A stretch of DNA of 64,000 nt. It comes from JADHUC01 sp964617665 (lineage in GTDB: Bacteria > Planctomycetota > Planctomycetia > Pirellulales > Pirellulaceae). Location: NCBI GenBank assembly GCA_964617665.1, contig CAZUAH010000009.1, positions 1 through 64,000 of the forward strand, written 5' to 3'. The notes beneath the pieces were generated by a model. That model did no database searches and was not told the DNA's origin. It saw only the letters and a program-made list of their open reading frames with translations. The position numbers and the translations under genes were made by a program. Positions 35,078 to 43,553 of this stretch are shown in pieces (position 1 is the stretch's first letter; the number at the start of each line of letters is the position of its first letter).

Positions 35078-38000
35078 TGCGTCTTGTCCTGTTTTTTATC
35101 GAGTGCCTCTTGGCACAGTTGCCGATGCTTGTTCTGCTCGCCGGGGCCTTCATGGCCGGCCGCGCCTTTCTTCCAGGCGGAACGGGCTTCGTCCAAACGG
35201 CCCATCGCTTCCAGCGTCTTCCCCTTCCAATACTCGGCCCTTGCCTCCTGAGGCCGGTCCGTCCGCCCCACGCCCAAGTTCTCCGGGTACGTCAATGCGG
35301 CCGCGAAATCCGTGAGGGCGGTCTTGTACTCGCCTTTGTCAAAGCGTTGTTGGCCTCGAGCCAGATGGGCTTTCGCGAACAGCACGTGCGTGATGTCCTG
35401 GCCCTCCCAGTTCACAAAGTAGGGTGTGGACTCGAGCAAGTCGATCGCGTCCGCATATCGCTCCTCGGCCACATAGGCTTCGGACAGCGTGATCGTGATA
35501 TCCGATCGGCGCTGTCCTTTGAACTGCATAGCCTCAAGCATTTGGATCGCCTCGGGCCGTTTTCCGTCAGCCACAAGGATCTCCGCCAGGTCTCGATATA
35601 AGGTCTGATCTTCCGGTCGAGCTGCGATCGCCCTGCGGTAGTAAGCAGCCGCCTTGTTCAAGTCGGTCTCTCGGGTCGATACGGCCAGCCCCAGATTGCG
35701 CAACGGCATGCTCAAGGAAGAGTCCAGTTCTGCGGCCTTTTCCCAGTGCGAGGTCGCTTCGTCAAGTCGCCCGAGGTTGCCGTAGAGATTGCCCAAATGC
35801 AGGTGGGCGTAAGCGTCACGCGGATTTGTGCGTATGGCATAGGACAGCACGTCGACGGCTTCGGTACGAGAGGGAAACGCAAAGTCCCGATAGGTTTTGG
35901 CGGCTTCGCGCAGATGATTACGAGCCGTTTCTTCGTCGCCCCCGCGCGAGACAAAGTAGGCCAAGTAGTACAAGGCCACTGGTCCGCGTTCCTCCCTCGC
36001 GACCGCTTCAACGCATGCACCTTGGACAATGCGAGCCGCCTCCTTGAAGAGGCCAAGGTCGGCGAAGGCGATCGCCGTTTCGAGCAGTTCGAATTCGTCT
36101 TCGCCCACGAACGCTCGTGCCTCGTGCACAAACCGTTTCATCGCTTCTTCACTCTGAAGCGCCAGCAGCGCCCTGGGAACCAGATCCGTCGGTCGCCGCA
36201 AAACGGCCTCGTTGGCTCGCTTGGCCGCGGATTCCTTCTGCCTGATTGCGTACAAAGCCAACAGCAAGTGGTCTTGGGAAGTCGTGTCATCTGGCGCCGT
36301 TCGCACCGCTCTTGAAAACGCTTCGGCGGCCTTGTCGTACTGACCGAGCCTCATGTGTGCGCGACCGGCCAGATCATGACCGATGGACGCAGTGCCGCGA
36401 CAGCGGGCCGCCCGGTAGCCGGTTGCGACGGCCCGCTCGGTGTCCGTCAAGCAGAGTTGACACACGCCGAGGAAGTACCACGCCATCCCGTCGTCACTGT
36501 CGCGTTCCAAGACCAACTTCAGTCGTGTCATCGCGACCTGGTAGAATCCTGCTTCGAGATCGAGTACGGCTAGCGCTCGCGAGGAGAGTATGTGGCCAGG
36601 GTCATCGGCCAAAGCGAATTCGTAATACTTCCGAGCGTTCAATCGGTCCGTGGCACGGTCGAACTTCCGGCCCTTAAGATACTTCTGCTCGACGCTTAGT
36701 TCGTCGTCCGGTTTCTCAACGAACTTGCTAGGATCCGGGGGCGACACTTTGGGAATCGGCAACGGAGTAGTGAACGAGCCTAATTCCGTTCCGTCTTTGG
36801 CGACAACGCTGACGTGTACCGGTGCCTGACCGACATCTGCGAGAGTCACATCGCATATCTCCAACGGTGATAGATCTGCCGAGCGTCTAATCGGCGAGTT
36901 TCCATTTACGGTCAAACGGCACGTCGCCTCGGGGAACTCGCCCGTGGCAATCATTCGCAGGCGCAGGTCGCCTTCGCCACGGGTGGACTGAACGGCAAGG
37001 TCCTTTGTAGCAAACTCAAAACCTTCGCCCAGGCCGTGGACTGGATACCACCACTCTTGCCATGCGACCTGTTCGCGCGGCGCCAGCATGCCGTAGTCGG
37101 ATTGCGTTGGTAGCGGTCCGCTCTGCACTTCGATGTACGGCCCATCGTCGTCGGTCAGATTCTTCTGGCTCACCAATCCAAAATCCCAATTGCCCCACGT
37201 CCATGCCTTCTTGCCGGGCAGCACGTGATGGTCGGCAACTTGGACTATTCCTCGATTCGCTTCGACGTCATAACCGCCGAAGAAATCGTACGAGCAGTCG
37301 ACCGAGAAGATCGACGTCCACGTTTCATGGTTCTTCAGCCAGGACAGATCTCGCCCCTCGTGAACAGGCCAATTAAAGAACTCACGTCCGTGGTGATCCG
37401 TGGCCAGAGTCATCGGGTAGATGAACCGAGTGCCTGGCAGGTTCGGAAACGCCGTACAGTTCCAGAAATAGTACGGGTGCATTCCGTCCGTAGGATTGAA
37501 GATCCGGATGTTCTCCTCCAGGTACGCTTTTCCTGGTCGCAAAGTCAGACGCACCGTCCAGCGAGTTCGGAAGATCTTTTCCTGGTTACTCACTTCCAGA
37601 AAGGCGGATCCGTCCGGATTCCTACCAACCAGTGCATCGACAGGCGACACGACGGTAACCGTGTGCCCATGAGGGCCGAAATTCCACTCGATGCCACCGC
37701 TGATCCAAGCCCCGCGCATGGCGATCATTCCCGGTTTGATCACCGTACTGAGATGGAACATCTCCTTTCCCTCGGTCTTGTCCAGCACCGAGTGAATCCG
37801 ACCGCCCAGTTCCGGCAGACAGGTCACCTTCAAATACTCGTTCTCCAAGAACAACGCCTTGTATCGCCGATCGACTTTGGCTCGCGATAAATGGTCCTGC
37901 ATGGTGTACGGATAGGTGATCGCCCCCTTCACCGTAGTCGATAATCGCGATGGGCCCTCCAACGCCCAAAATTTAGGATTCACGTCATCTTCCCAAGGAT

Positions 38001-38121
38001 ACGTGGGGATGGTGAGACTGCCTTCCCACGCTCGGACGTCTGCCCAAATCCGATTTGGCAGAAGTAAAGAACTGCCAAGTGCCACCAGAGCCGATAGCAG
38101 AATCATTCGCCGTACGTTCAT
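35074..38121 (-). CDS. Exported DUF5107-domain protein with C-terminal TPR repeats
   Basis: This 1015-aa protein begins with a signal peptide (ILLSALVALGSSLLLPNRIWA). A DUF5107-type beta-rich domain follows at about 45-330 (LKVTCLPELGGRIHSVLDK, GGIEWNFGPHGH), recalling aldose-epimerase-like carbohydrate folds. A bridging region (about 400-470) leads to many TPR repeats at about 480-990 (NARKYYEFALADDPGHI, AYAHLHLGNLYGNLGRLDEA). Proteins of this kind are carbohydrate-linked, but activity is unproven. A minus-strand promoter with TATACT lies about 47 bases upstream. The end overlaps the URO-D gene by 4 bases. Confidence 0.9.
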   Translation of the reverse strand: MNVRRMILLSALVALGSSLLLPNRIWADVRAWEGSLTIPTYPWEDDVNPKFWALEGPSRLSTTVKGAITYPYTMQDHLSRAKVDRRYKALFLENEYLKVTCLPELGGRIHSVLDKTEGKEMFHLSTVIKPGMIAMRGAWISGGIEWNFGPHGHTVTVVSPVDALVGRNPDGSAFLEVSNQEKIFRTRWTVRLTLRPGKAYLEENIRIFNPTDGMHPYYFWNCTAFPNLPGTRFIYPMTLATDHHGREFFNWPVHEGRDLSWLKNHETWTSIFSVDCSYDFFGGYDVEANRGIVQVADHHVLPGKKAWTWGNWDFGLVSQKNLTDDDGPYIEVQSGPLPTQSDYGMLAPREQVAWQEWWYPVHGLGEGFEFATKDLAVQSTRGEGDLRLRMIATGEFPEATCRLTVNGNSPIRRSADLSPLEICDVTLADVGQAPVHVSVVAKDGTELGSFTTPLPIPKVSPPDPSKFVEKPDDELSVEQKYLKGRKFDRATDRLNARKYYEFALADDPGHILSSRALAVLDLEAGFYQVAMTRLKLVLERDSDDGMAWYFLGVCQLCLTDTERAVATGYRAARCRGTASIGHDLAGRAHMRLGQYDKAAEAFSRAVRTAPDDTTSQDHLLLALYAIRQKESAAKRANEAVLRRPTDLVPRALLALQSEEAMKRFVHEARAFVGEDEFELLETAIAFADLGLFKEAARIVQGACVEAVAREERGPVALYYLAYFVSRGGDEETARNHLREAAKTYRDFAFPSRTEAVDVLSYAIRTNPRDAYAHLHLGNLYGNLGRLDEATSHWEKAAELDSSLSMPLRNLGLAVSTRETDLNKAAAYYRRAIAARPEDQTLYRDLAEILVADGKRPEAIQMLEAMQFKGQRRSDITITLSEAYVAEERYADAIDLLESTPYFVNWEGQDITHVLFAKAHLARGQQRFDKGEYKTALTDFAAALTYPENLGVGRTDRPQEARAEYWKGKTLEAMGRLDEARSAWKKGAAGHEGPGEQNKHRQLCQEALDKKQDKTQ

Positions 38122-38167
38122 CGTCGCGACCTTAATGTTGGACGTTGCAGTTGTTTTCGACCGCCCC

Positions 38168-38197
38168 AGTATAGTGCTCGGCGTTGGCGGGAAACAA
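38168..38197 (-). promoter_or_regulatory. Candidate sigma-70 promoter of the DUF5107/URO-D pair
   Basis: On the minus strand TTGTTT (38192-38197), an 18-base spacer and TATACT (38168-38173) lie about 47 bases before the start at 38121. The -10 box resembles that of the promoter at 30060. Confidence 0.45.
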
Positions 38198-38345
38198 GTA
38201 ACTTCTGACGTAACCGCTTTGTTTCATGATAGGTGGGAAATAATCGGGGCGCGCGTCTGCGAATAGGTCGGAAACGATGGTATCTGTGTTATCCGTTGGG
38301 CCGTTTCCGGAGGAGGTAGCGGTCCATACTCAAGGAGCGTCTATC

Positions 38346-39758
38346 ATGGCATCCCGTGAAAGCCAGGGACTTCAGGTCGCACTGATTCTGTTCGTGATGG
38401 TCACGGTGGTTCTGGCCGTAACCACGTACTTTTTCTTCCGGGAAGCGGAGGAGAGAACCGCACAAGCCGCTGCGGCGCTCGCGGAGGCCAAACAGTTCGA
38501 CAATGCTGCAAAAGAACTCCATTATGAGAACCAGTTGCTGAAACACGTGCTCGGCGTCGAGCCGAAAACGCAGGCGGAGTTGGATAGTATTCAACAGCGG
38601 CTTGGCGCAAACAAAGACGTACAGATCGTCTTGGACCGCTTTCACCGGGACATGGAGATGTATGCTGCTGGTTTTACCGGTCAGAACCTGAACTATCAAA
38701 CGTTGCAGACCCACTTGGCTGATCAGGTCAATCGACAAAATGTCCAACTCTCAGACTCGGATGTGACAGTCAGAGAACTGCATACCAAACGGGACAGCGT
38801 ACGTCAGGCCGAAGCCCGACGTACGGCCATGGCCGAAGCGGCACTGGTAGAGCTTCAGGAGGATTCTCATGCAGAGAAACGGGAACTCGCCGTGTATCGA
38901 ACGCAGCTTGACGACCAAGCGAAGAAGACTGCGACCATTCTTCCACAGAAGCTGGACGAGATTCGAAGGCTCGGCGACGCCACGAGAACGGCAATCGCGG
39001 ACGAGAGGGCCCAGTCAAGGCGTTGGCGCGAATTGTACTTGGCGATGAAGAAGAAGTATGAAGGTACACTGGTCGACAAGACTCCCGAGCATCCGGATGG
39101 CGAAATCGTCCACGTGAACCAGCGTGCCAACTTGGTCTGGATCGACCTTGGTTCGGCGGACGGTCTCGAACGAGCGATGTACTTCAGTGTGTACGACCCC
39201 CATCATGTGATTGGCGGGGTCAATGCTAAGGCCAAGGCAAGGATTCAGGTCACGGCCATCAGAGAACCGCACGTCGCCGAAGCGAGAATCCTGTACCATG
39301 ATTTGACTAATCCAATCGTGAAAACGGACAAGATCTACTCGCCCACCTTCCGCAAGGGGCAGAAGCTGCGGTTTGCTCTGGCGGGCTTCCTGGACATTGA
39401 CGGCGATGGCAAGAGCGATCAAGCGAAAGTGAAGAGCATCATTACGTCTAATGGCGGTGTGGTGGATGCCGAACTCCTGGCGGATGGCAGCATTGCCGGA
39501 GACGTTTCCCTCGAGACGCGGTTCCTGGTCACTGGCGAGGCTCCCACTGACAAGACGGATGAACGGCTCATCAATGGCTGGAACAGCATGCAGGAAGAAG
39601 CGACTCGAAAGGGCCTGGAAACCATGTCCTTGCAGAAGTTGCTGGATCGCATGGGATATCACGACGACACCCGCGTGATCAACCTGCAACGCGGTGGCCC
39701 GGGAAGCTCCGGCACCACTGAGCAGCCCCGAAAACGCACGCTGCGCAATGTCTTCTAA
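38346..39758 (+). CDS. Membrane-anchored coiled-coil protein, unknown function
   Basis: This 470-aa protein has one N-terminal transmembrane helix (LQVALILFVMVTVVLAVTTY, about 9-28). A long coiled coil follows at about 38-260 (AEAKQFDNAAKELHYENQLL, LVELQEDSHAEKRELAVYRT). A beta-rich C-terminal part contains GEIVHVNQRANLVWIDLGSA. The envelope side is not determined. The ATG at 38346 has AAGGAG about 9-10 bases upstream; the frame from 38277 lacks such a site. This type of TM-coiled-coil protein is common in planctomycete genomes and has no assigned role. Confidence 0.82.
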   Translation: MASRESQGLQVALILFVMVTVVLAVTTYFFFREAEERTAQAAAALAEAKQFDNAAKELHYENQLLKHVLGVEPKTQAELDSIQQRLGANKDVQIVLDRFHRDMEMYAAGFTGQNLNYQTLQTHLADQVNRQNVQLSDSDVTVRELHTKRDSVRQAEARRTAMAEAALVELQEDSHAEKRELAVYRTQLDDQAKKTATILPQKLDEIRRLGDATRTAIADERAQSRRWRELYLAMKKKYEGTLVDKTPEHPDGEIVHVNQRANLVWIDLGSADGLERAMYFSVYDPHHVIGGVNAKAKARIQVTAIREPHVAEARILYHDLTNPIVKTDKIYSPTFRKGQKLRFALAGFLDIDGDGKSDQAKVKSIITSNGGVVDAELLADGSIAGDVSLETRFLVTGEAPTDKTDERLINGWNSMQEEATRKGLETMSLQKLLDRMGYHDDTRVINLQRGGPGSSGTTEQPRKRTLRNVF

Positions 39759-39787
39759 TCCGGGCGACAGTTAGAAGACGAAGGAAG

Positions 39788-40792
39788 TCACCGCCCTTCC
39801 TGCTTCTCCGAGAGTTGTTGGAGGTAGAAGTTCGAACGGTGCGTGTTGTTTTGGATATCCAAAATGCACTTGATTGCGTCGGCGGCGAACCACAAGGTAA
39901 TCACGGAGATCGCGGCGTACACGGCTCCGACGGCCAGGAAAAGCAGGCTCGTGCCCAGGAAGACCACCAGTCCCGTCCCCCCGCCCAAGGCCGTGGCCAC
40001 CCGAATGACGTTGATCAAGTAGCCCAGTGCGCCAAGTCCGGCCACTACGATGACAACCCAGCCCAGAACACGATAGATCTTGCTAGCCAAGTCCATCGCG
40101 GGATATGAGCGCGACCGGACGGGTGACTGAGCGGTCTTGGGGACGCCCATGCCAAATCCAGCCTTATCGGCGGCACTTGGCGCCACGGACGCGGCAATTG
40201 GACTTAGAGGGGCCTTACCTTCGTCAGCGGCGACTACGGGTGCTGCGGGCGCACTTGGAGTGTCCTTGCCCACATCGACGACCGGTGCCGCAGGCGCACT
40301 TGATTTGTCCTTACCCTTATCAACCGCGATAACGGGGGCTGCGGCCGGACTTGGACTGCCCTTGCCTGTGTCGACGGCGATGACGGGCGCCCCAGCCGGA
40401 CTCGGCGTGGCCTTGCCCGTGTCCACCGTGATGGCCGGCGTCGGCTTGGCTGGTGCGGATTCCTCGGGCTCCGGCGGGGACTCCTCCAATTCTGGGTACA
40501 AATCAGATGCCCATTGCCATTGGTCGGCGCCGTCCCGAAGGACTTGAGACTCGGCCGTCAGACGCCCTTCGGTAACCCACTCGTCAAGCTCGCTCTTAGG
40601 TACTGGACCATAGGTGTCGCCATCCTCGATCTTCACATGCCACAGCTCCTCCGTCGCCGGCTCGGTCCTCTCCGACCCATCCGGAACGCGCAAGACTTCA
40701 TGACATTTGGGGCACTTGACTCGTTTGCCACCAGCGCTATCAGGTACGCGCAAGTTGTGGTTACATTTGGTGCAGGAAAAGGTGATCGGCAT
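39788..40792 (-). CDS. Zinc-ribbon / GYF_2 / repeat-linker / membrane protein
   Basis: This 334-aa protein has a zinc ribbon at the N-terminus (C7-x2-C10 and C27-x2-C30), then a GYF_2-type domain at about 51-100 (WHVKIEDGDTYGPVPKSELD, WQWASDLYPELE). A Pro/Ala-rich linker of about five tandem repeats lies at about 118-200, with units like APVIAVDTGKGSPSPA. The C-terminal membrane segments at about 240-310 recall DUF4282. GYF_2 modules bind proline-rich peptides, so it may act as a membrane adaptor. The end lies 29 bases from the convergent coiled-coil gene. Confidence 0.8.
   Translation of the reverse strand: MPITFSCTKCNHNLRVPDSAGGKRVKCPKCHEVLRVPDGSERTEPATEELWHVKIEDGDTYGPVPKSELDEWVTEGRLTAESQVLRDGADQWQWASDLYPELEESPPEPEESAPAKPTPAITVDTGKATPSPAGAPVIAVDTGKGSPSPAAAPVIAVDKGKDKSSAPAAPVVDVGKDTPSAPAAPVVAADEGKAPLSPIAASVAPSAADKAGFGMGVPKTAQSPVRSRSYPAMDLASKIYRVLGWVVIVVAGLGALGYLINVIRVATALGGGTGLVVFLGTSLLFLAVGAVYAAISVITLWFAADAIKCILDIQNNTHRSNFYLQQLSEKQEGR
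40193..40441 (-). repeat. Tandem coding repeats in the GYF_2 protein
   Basis: The DNA encodes about five related units of roughly 15-16 codons in the linker (consensus AxPVIAVDxGKxxPSPA). The units differ by substitutions and small length changes, so this is an old, in-frame minisatellite that could expand or contract. Confidence 0.6.
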
Positions 40793-41445
40793 GCTCCGCC
40801 CTTATTTCGTGCGTTGAGTAGAGGAATGGAGGAGGGCCTTCTATCGGCCGTGCCAGAGTATTCGACTGTACCATCGGCGTACCCGAAAGTCAAAACCGAG
40901 CTAGATAGGACATTTCGATCGTCGTCAGCGATCACGTCCGACTGAGATTTCAATGAACCGGCAACACGTTACTCGCTCACCAGGACTCGTGCCGCATGCG
41001 ACGCTGCCATGGGAATCGGCCTGGAGTTGCTTCGCCAAACCATCTGCCAGCAGCATCGAACGGAGTGGACCTTCTTCGCAAGTCGCTCGACAGAAATGGC
41101 AGCGGCAGTTAGGGCTTCAGGAAGAGGCACCAAAAACCCCATCGGCCGTTTAGGTTTGCACGCCGTAGCGGAAACGATCATAGGCCGAGCGGTATAGATC
41201 ATGGCATGTCTCCGGAACCAAGCTGCGTCAACAAAATCGAGACGATTTCATTCAGTGTACTCGATATGTCAGACCGGTTCGCGGGTGGTCTGCCCGCCAG
41301 TATCTGTACCGAATGCGCTGGCTTTGGCGGTTTTCACGAGTTAGTGTGATCTTTCGAAGGATCTTCGATAGCTTGACCGATTTAACTGTCATGCATTTCT
41401 TTCCGCATCCCCACAACCATCATACAAGGAAGGGCGGACTGAATC
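40793..41445. other. Stretch without a supported gene
   Basis: Several frames of 62-77 codons overlap on both strands (40953-41153 plus, 40969-41202 minus, 41009-41197 plus), none with family signatures. I cannot choose one. A 6-bp hairpin (CAGACC at 41270-41275 and GGTCTG at 41287-41292) and a TTGACC-like -35 box near 41374 precede the small gene at 41446. Confidence 0.4.
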
Positions 41446-41610
41446 ATGGACGGATCACAGCTAAACGATCTACCAACGCTGCTCGCAGACACGGAAAGTC
41501 TTAAGAGAGAGCTTGAACAGCGATTCAGGCGGCTGGAATCTACGACGCTTCGCCAAGGCGATCAAACCGACACCCAGCGAGAAGCCGCAATGGTGATAAG
41601 CGGTAAGTAG
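41446..41610 (+). CDS. Small hypothetical protein, 54 aa
   Basis: The frame starts MDGSQLNDLPTLLADTESLK and continues RELEQRFRRLESTTL before a polar tail, ending TAG at 41608-41610. The central part has a coiled-coil-like heptad pattern. A purine-rich AAGGAAGGG is about 9 bases before the ATG. The length is below the usual cut-off for gene callers. I recognise no family. Support is the ribosome site, a preceding TTGACC-like box and normal composition. Confidence 0.45.
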   Translation: MDGSQLNDLPTLLADTESLKRELEQRFRRLESTTLRQGDQTDTQREAAMVISGK

Positions 41611-41695
41611 CAGCGTCGGCGAACCTTATTCGGATCCTCACGCGACTCGGCACAGGACCCGCTGATTTCTTGCACGCGCTAGCGGCATCGGAGCT

Positions 41696-42124
41696 TCAAG
41701 CGATCTCGACCAATTCGAGATCAAACGTCAGGTCTTTGCCGGCCAGCGGATGGTTGGCATCCAAGGTCACGTTGTCGTCCGATTCGTCCGTCACCCGGAC
41801 CTGAATCTCACGCCCGTCCGGTTCCTGCACACGCAACTGCTCGCCCACTTTGGGTTCGATTTCGTCCGGGAATTCGTCACGGCCGACAACCAAGACGAGT
41901 TCTTCCCGGTGTGGTCCATACGCTTCGGATGCTGGAATCGTGATTGTCTTCGCTTGTCCGACATCCATGCCGACAACGGCTTTTTCAAAGCCGGGAATTA
42001 GTTGGTCTTGGCCTAATTGGAACGCCAGCGGATCACCATCCACCGACGAGTCAAACACTGAGCCATCATCCAACTTGCCGGTGTAATGGACTTTGACGCT
42101 GTCACCGTCCTTTGCCTGTGCCAT
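41696..42124 (-). CDS. FKBP-type peptidyl-prolyl isomerase, SlyD-like
   Basis: This 142-aa cytoplasmic protein has the SlyD-type plan: the N-terminal FKBP part (KVHYTGKLDDGSVFDSS), the insert-in-flap domain (EAYGPHREELVLVVGRDEF through VRVTDESDDNVTLDANHPLAG), and a closing strand DLTFDLELVEIA. SlyD-like proteins isomerise Xaa-Pro bonds and act as chaperones. The His-rich metal-binding tail of E. coli SlyD is absent. ATG 42124 follows AAGGAG by about 7 bases; the longer frame to 42295 is upstream read-through and has no such site. Confidence 0.92.
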   Translation of the reverse strand: MAQAKDGDSVKVHYTGKLDDGSVFDSSVDGDPLAFQLGQDQLIPGFEKAVVGMDVGQAKTITIPASEAYGPHREELVLVVGRDEFPDEIEPKVGEQLRVQEPDGREIQVRVTDESDDNVTLDANHPLAGKDLTFDLELVEIA

Positions 42125-42573
42125 TGGAAGCACTCCTTCGCGAGAGATGTGTGGCCGAACGCCCAGCCAGCAGGGGAATGGCATATTGGGCTGCATCCCA
42201 GACTGCATGGCACACGGATTGGAACGTGCAAAGAATGGATGGTTGGACGAGCCGGGCCATCGCCTCCATGAATGCTTCACAGGGCCCAATGCCACGAATT
42301 CTACAGCACACCATCAACCACCGATAGGTGCATTGCCCCAAAGAAGCCCTCCGGAAGGCGGCTTGGGCATAGACTCCCCTTGGACCACATCGTAGAATAC
42401 ACGGAGTACAACGTTGGGATTACTGTGGCAATATCACGTGGACGGAGAATGCCAACAGTCTTTCTTCCACTATTCTCTTCCCTCCCGCGTGACGTAAAGG
42501 TCCCGCCCGTGTCGCGAAGAGGATCGAGCCAGAAAGATGGGTCTCGATTTCTATCTAGCGAGCGGGACATGCT
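42125..42573. other. Stretch without a supported gene
   Basis: About 450 bases lie between the SlyD-like gene and the zinc-ribbon gene. The overlapping frames on both strands (for example 42093-42395 and 42102-42341) have shadow-like composition. The region should hold both divergent promoters. I see no repeat or RNA gene. Confidence 0.4.
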
Positions 42574-42852
42574 ATGAGCGATAACAAACGGCCGACTCCC
42601 CTCATTACTGAACGAGGAAAGAAGATCTGCCCTGTCTGCGGGAAGCCATCTTATTCGTCAGCTGGCGTCCACCCGCAGTGTTCCGTGCAGCAAGCCGACG
42701 CGTCGAGGCAGGCGCAACGCAAGGCCGTCAAAAAGCCAACTACCAAGAAACCGCGGCATAGCTCTCGCGAGAAGAAGTGTCCCAAATGCGGTGTCCAGGT
42801 CCATGTGCGACGGAAAGCATGCGATTGTGGGCACGAGTTTCGTAGTTATTAG
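42574..42852 (+). CDS. Small two-zinc-ribbon protein, copy B
   Basis: This 92-aa protein parallels copy A at 2109-2390. The metal sites are C19-x2-C22 with H33 and C36, and C69-x2-C72 with C83-x-C85, separated by a basic linker (RKAVKKPTTKKPRHSSREKK). Shared blocks include GKKICPxCGKxSYS, HPQC and CPKCxVxVHVRRKxCDCG. No strong ribosome site is seen just upstream of the ATG. Two copies about 40 kb apart on opposite strands argue for an old dispersed duplication. Confidence 0.75.
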   Translation: MSDNKRPTPLITERGKKICPVCGKPSYSSAGVHPQCSVQQADASRQAQRKAVKKPTTKKPRHSSREKKCPKCGVQVHVRRKACDCGHEFRSY

Positions 42853-42974
42853 ACAAACAGGACGAGAGACTTGGGCTTCTCCATTAACTCCAACGATGTA
42901 GTCCTGAATGTGCGTTTTCATCAAATCGGTTTTCACTCTACAGCTCTGCGATTGGGCAAGGAGGACTGATCCCA

Positions 42975-43325
42975 ATGTTCCCAGATTCGAATAACTGCTT
43001 CGGGCGCATCAAACCAACCTGTAATCTGGGCTCGCTGGCTATTCAATTGTCAAACCGCGGTTGGCAGACACGGTTTCAGGCGTCGTCTGGCCTAAGCCCT
43101 GAGTGTCTTCGTGTGGAAGCGGACGTGACGGCGCTGCAGTTCGAGCCATCGGACGGCGGCCAGTATCTCGTCAACGGTGCCTTCGATGGAAGTCGTGGAG
43201 AATCCTCAATGAGCAAGCTGTCCGGTGATCTCCGGGAAATGCAGGTCCCTCACCGCTTCGAACTGTACGATGATTCCGACAGTCTGTATCGCGAGTTCAA
43301 TTTCGCGGACGATTTCCTAGGCTGA
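42975..43325 (+). CDS. Hypothetical protein, 116 aa
   Basis: This small protein (starting MFPDSNNCFGRIKPTCNLGS) is rich in polar residues and ends acidic (YREFNFADDFLG). It has no signal peptide or membrane segment. A strong AAGGAGG about 10 bases before the ATG supports it being a real gene. I recognise no family. Confidence 0.65.
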   Translation: MFPDSNNCFGRIKPTCNLGSLAIQLSNRGWQTRFQASSGLSPECLRVEADVTALQFEPSDGGQYLVNGAFDGSRGESSMSKLSGDLREMQVPHRFELYDDSDSLYREFNFADDFLG

Positions 43326-43553
43326 AGGGCGATCATCTCAAGGCCGACTTGCGTCGACCCCGCCGCGCCAGCGCCGTCTTCTCAAATAGACCCGGTGGCT
43401 TCGATTGATTTCCGCGCCAGGCCCCTCGTCAACTGTAAGTGATGTTGCGAACCTCGTCCGCGTACATCAGGATGAATAGGCGCTGCCACTGTGGTGTGCT
43501 CTGTCGTGACGATCTGCAGAGGGCCAAATCCTTCGGACGGCAAGGAGACCAAG

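Noticed and set aside
40953..41202. Three overlapping short frames on both strands
   Set aside because: No motif or ribosome site favours one; composition looks random.
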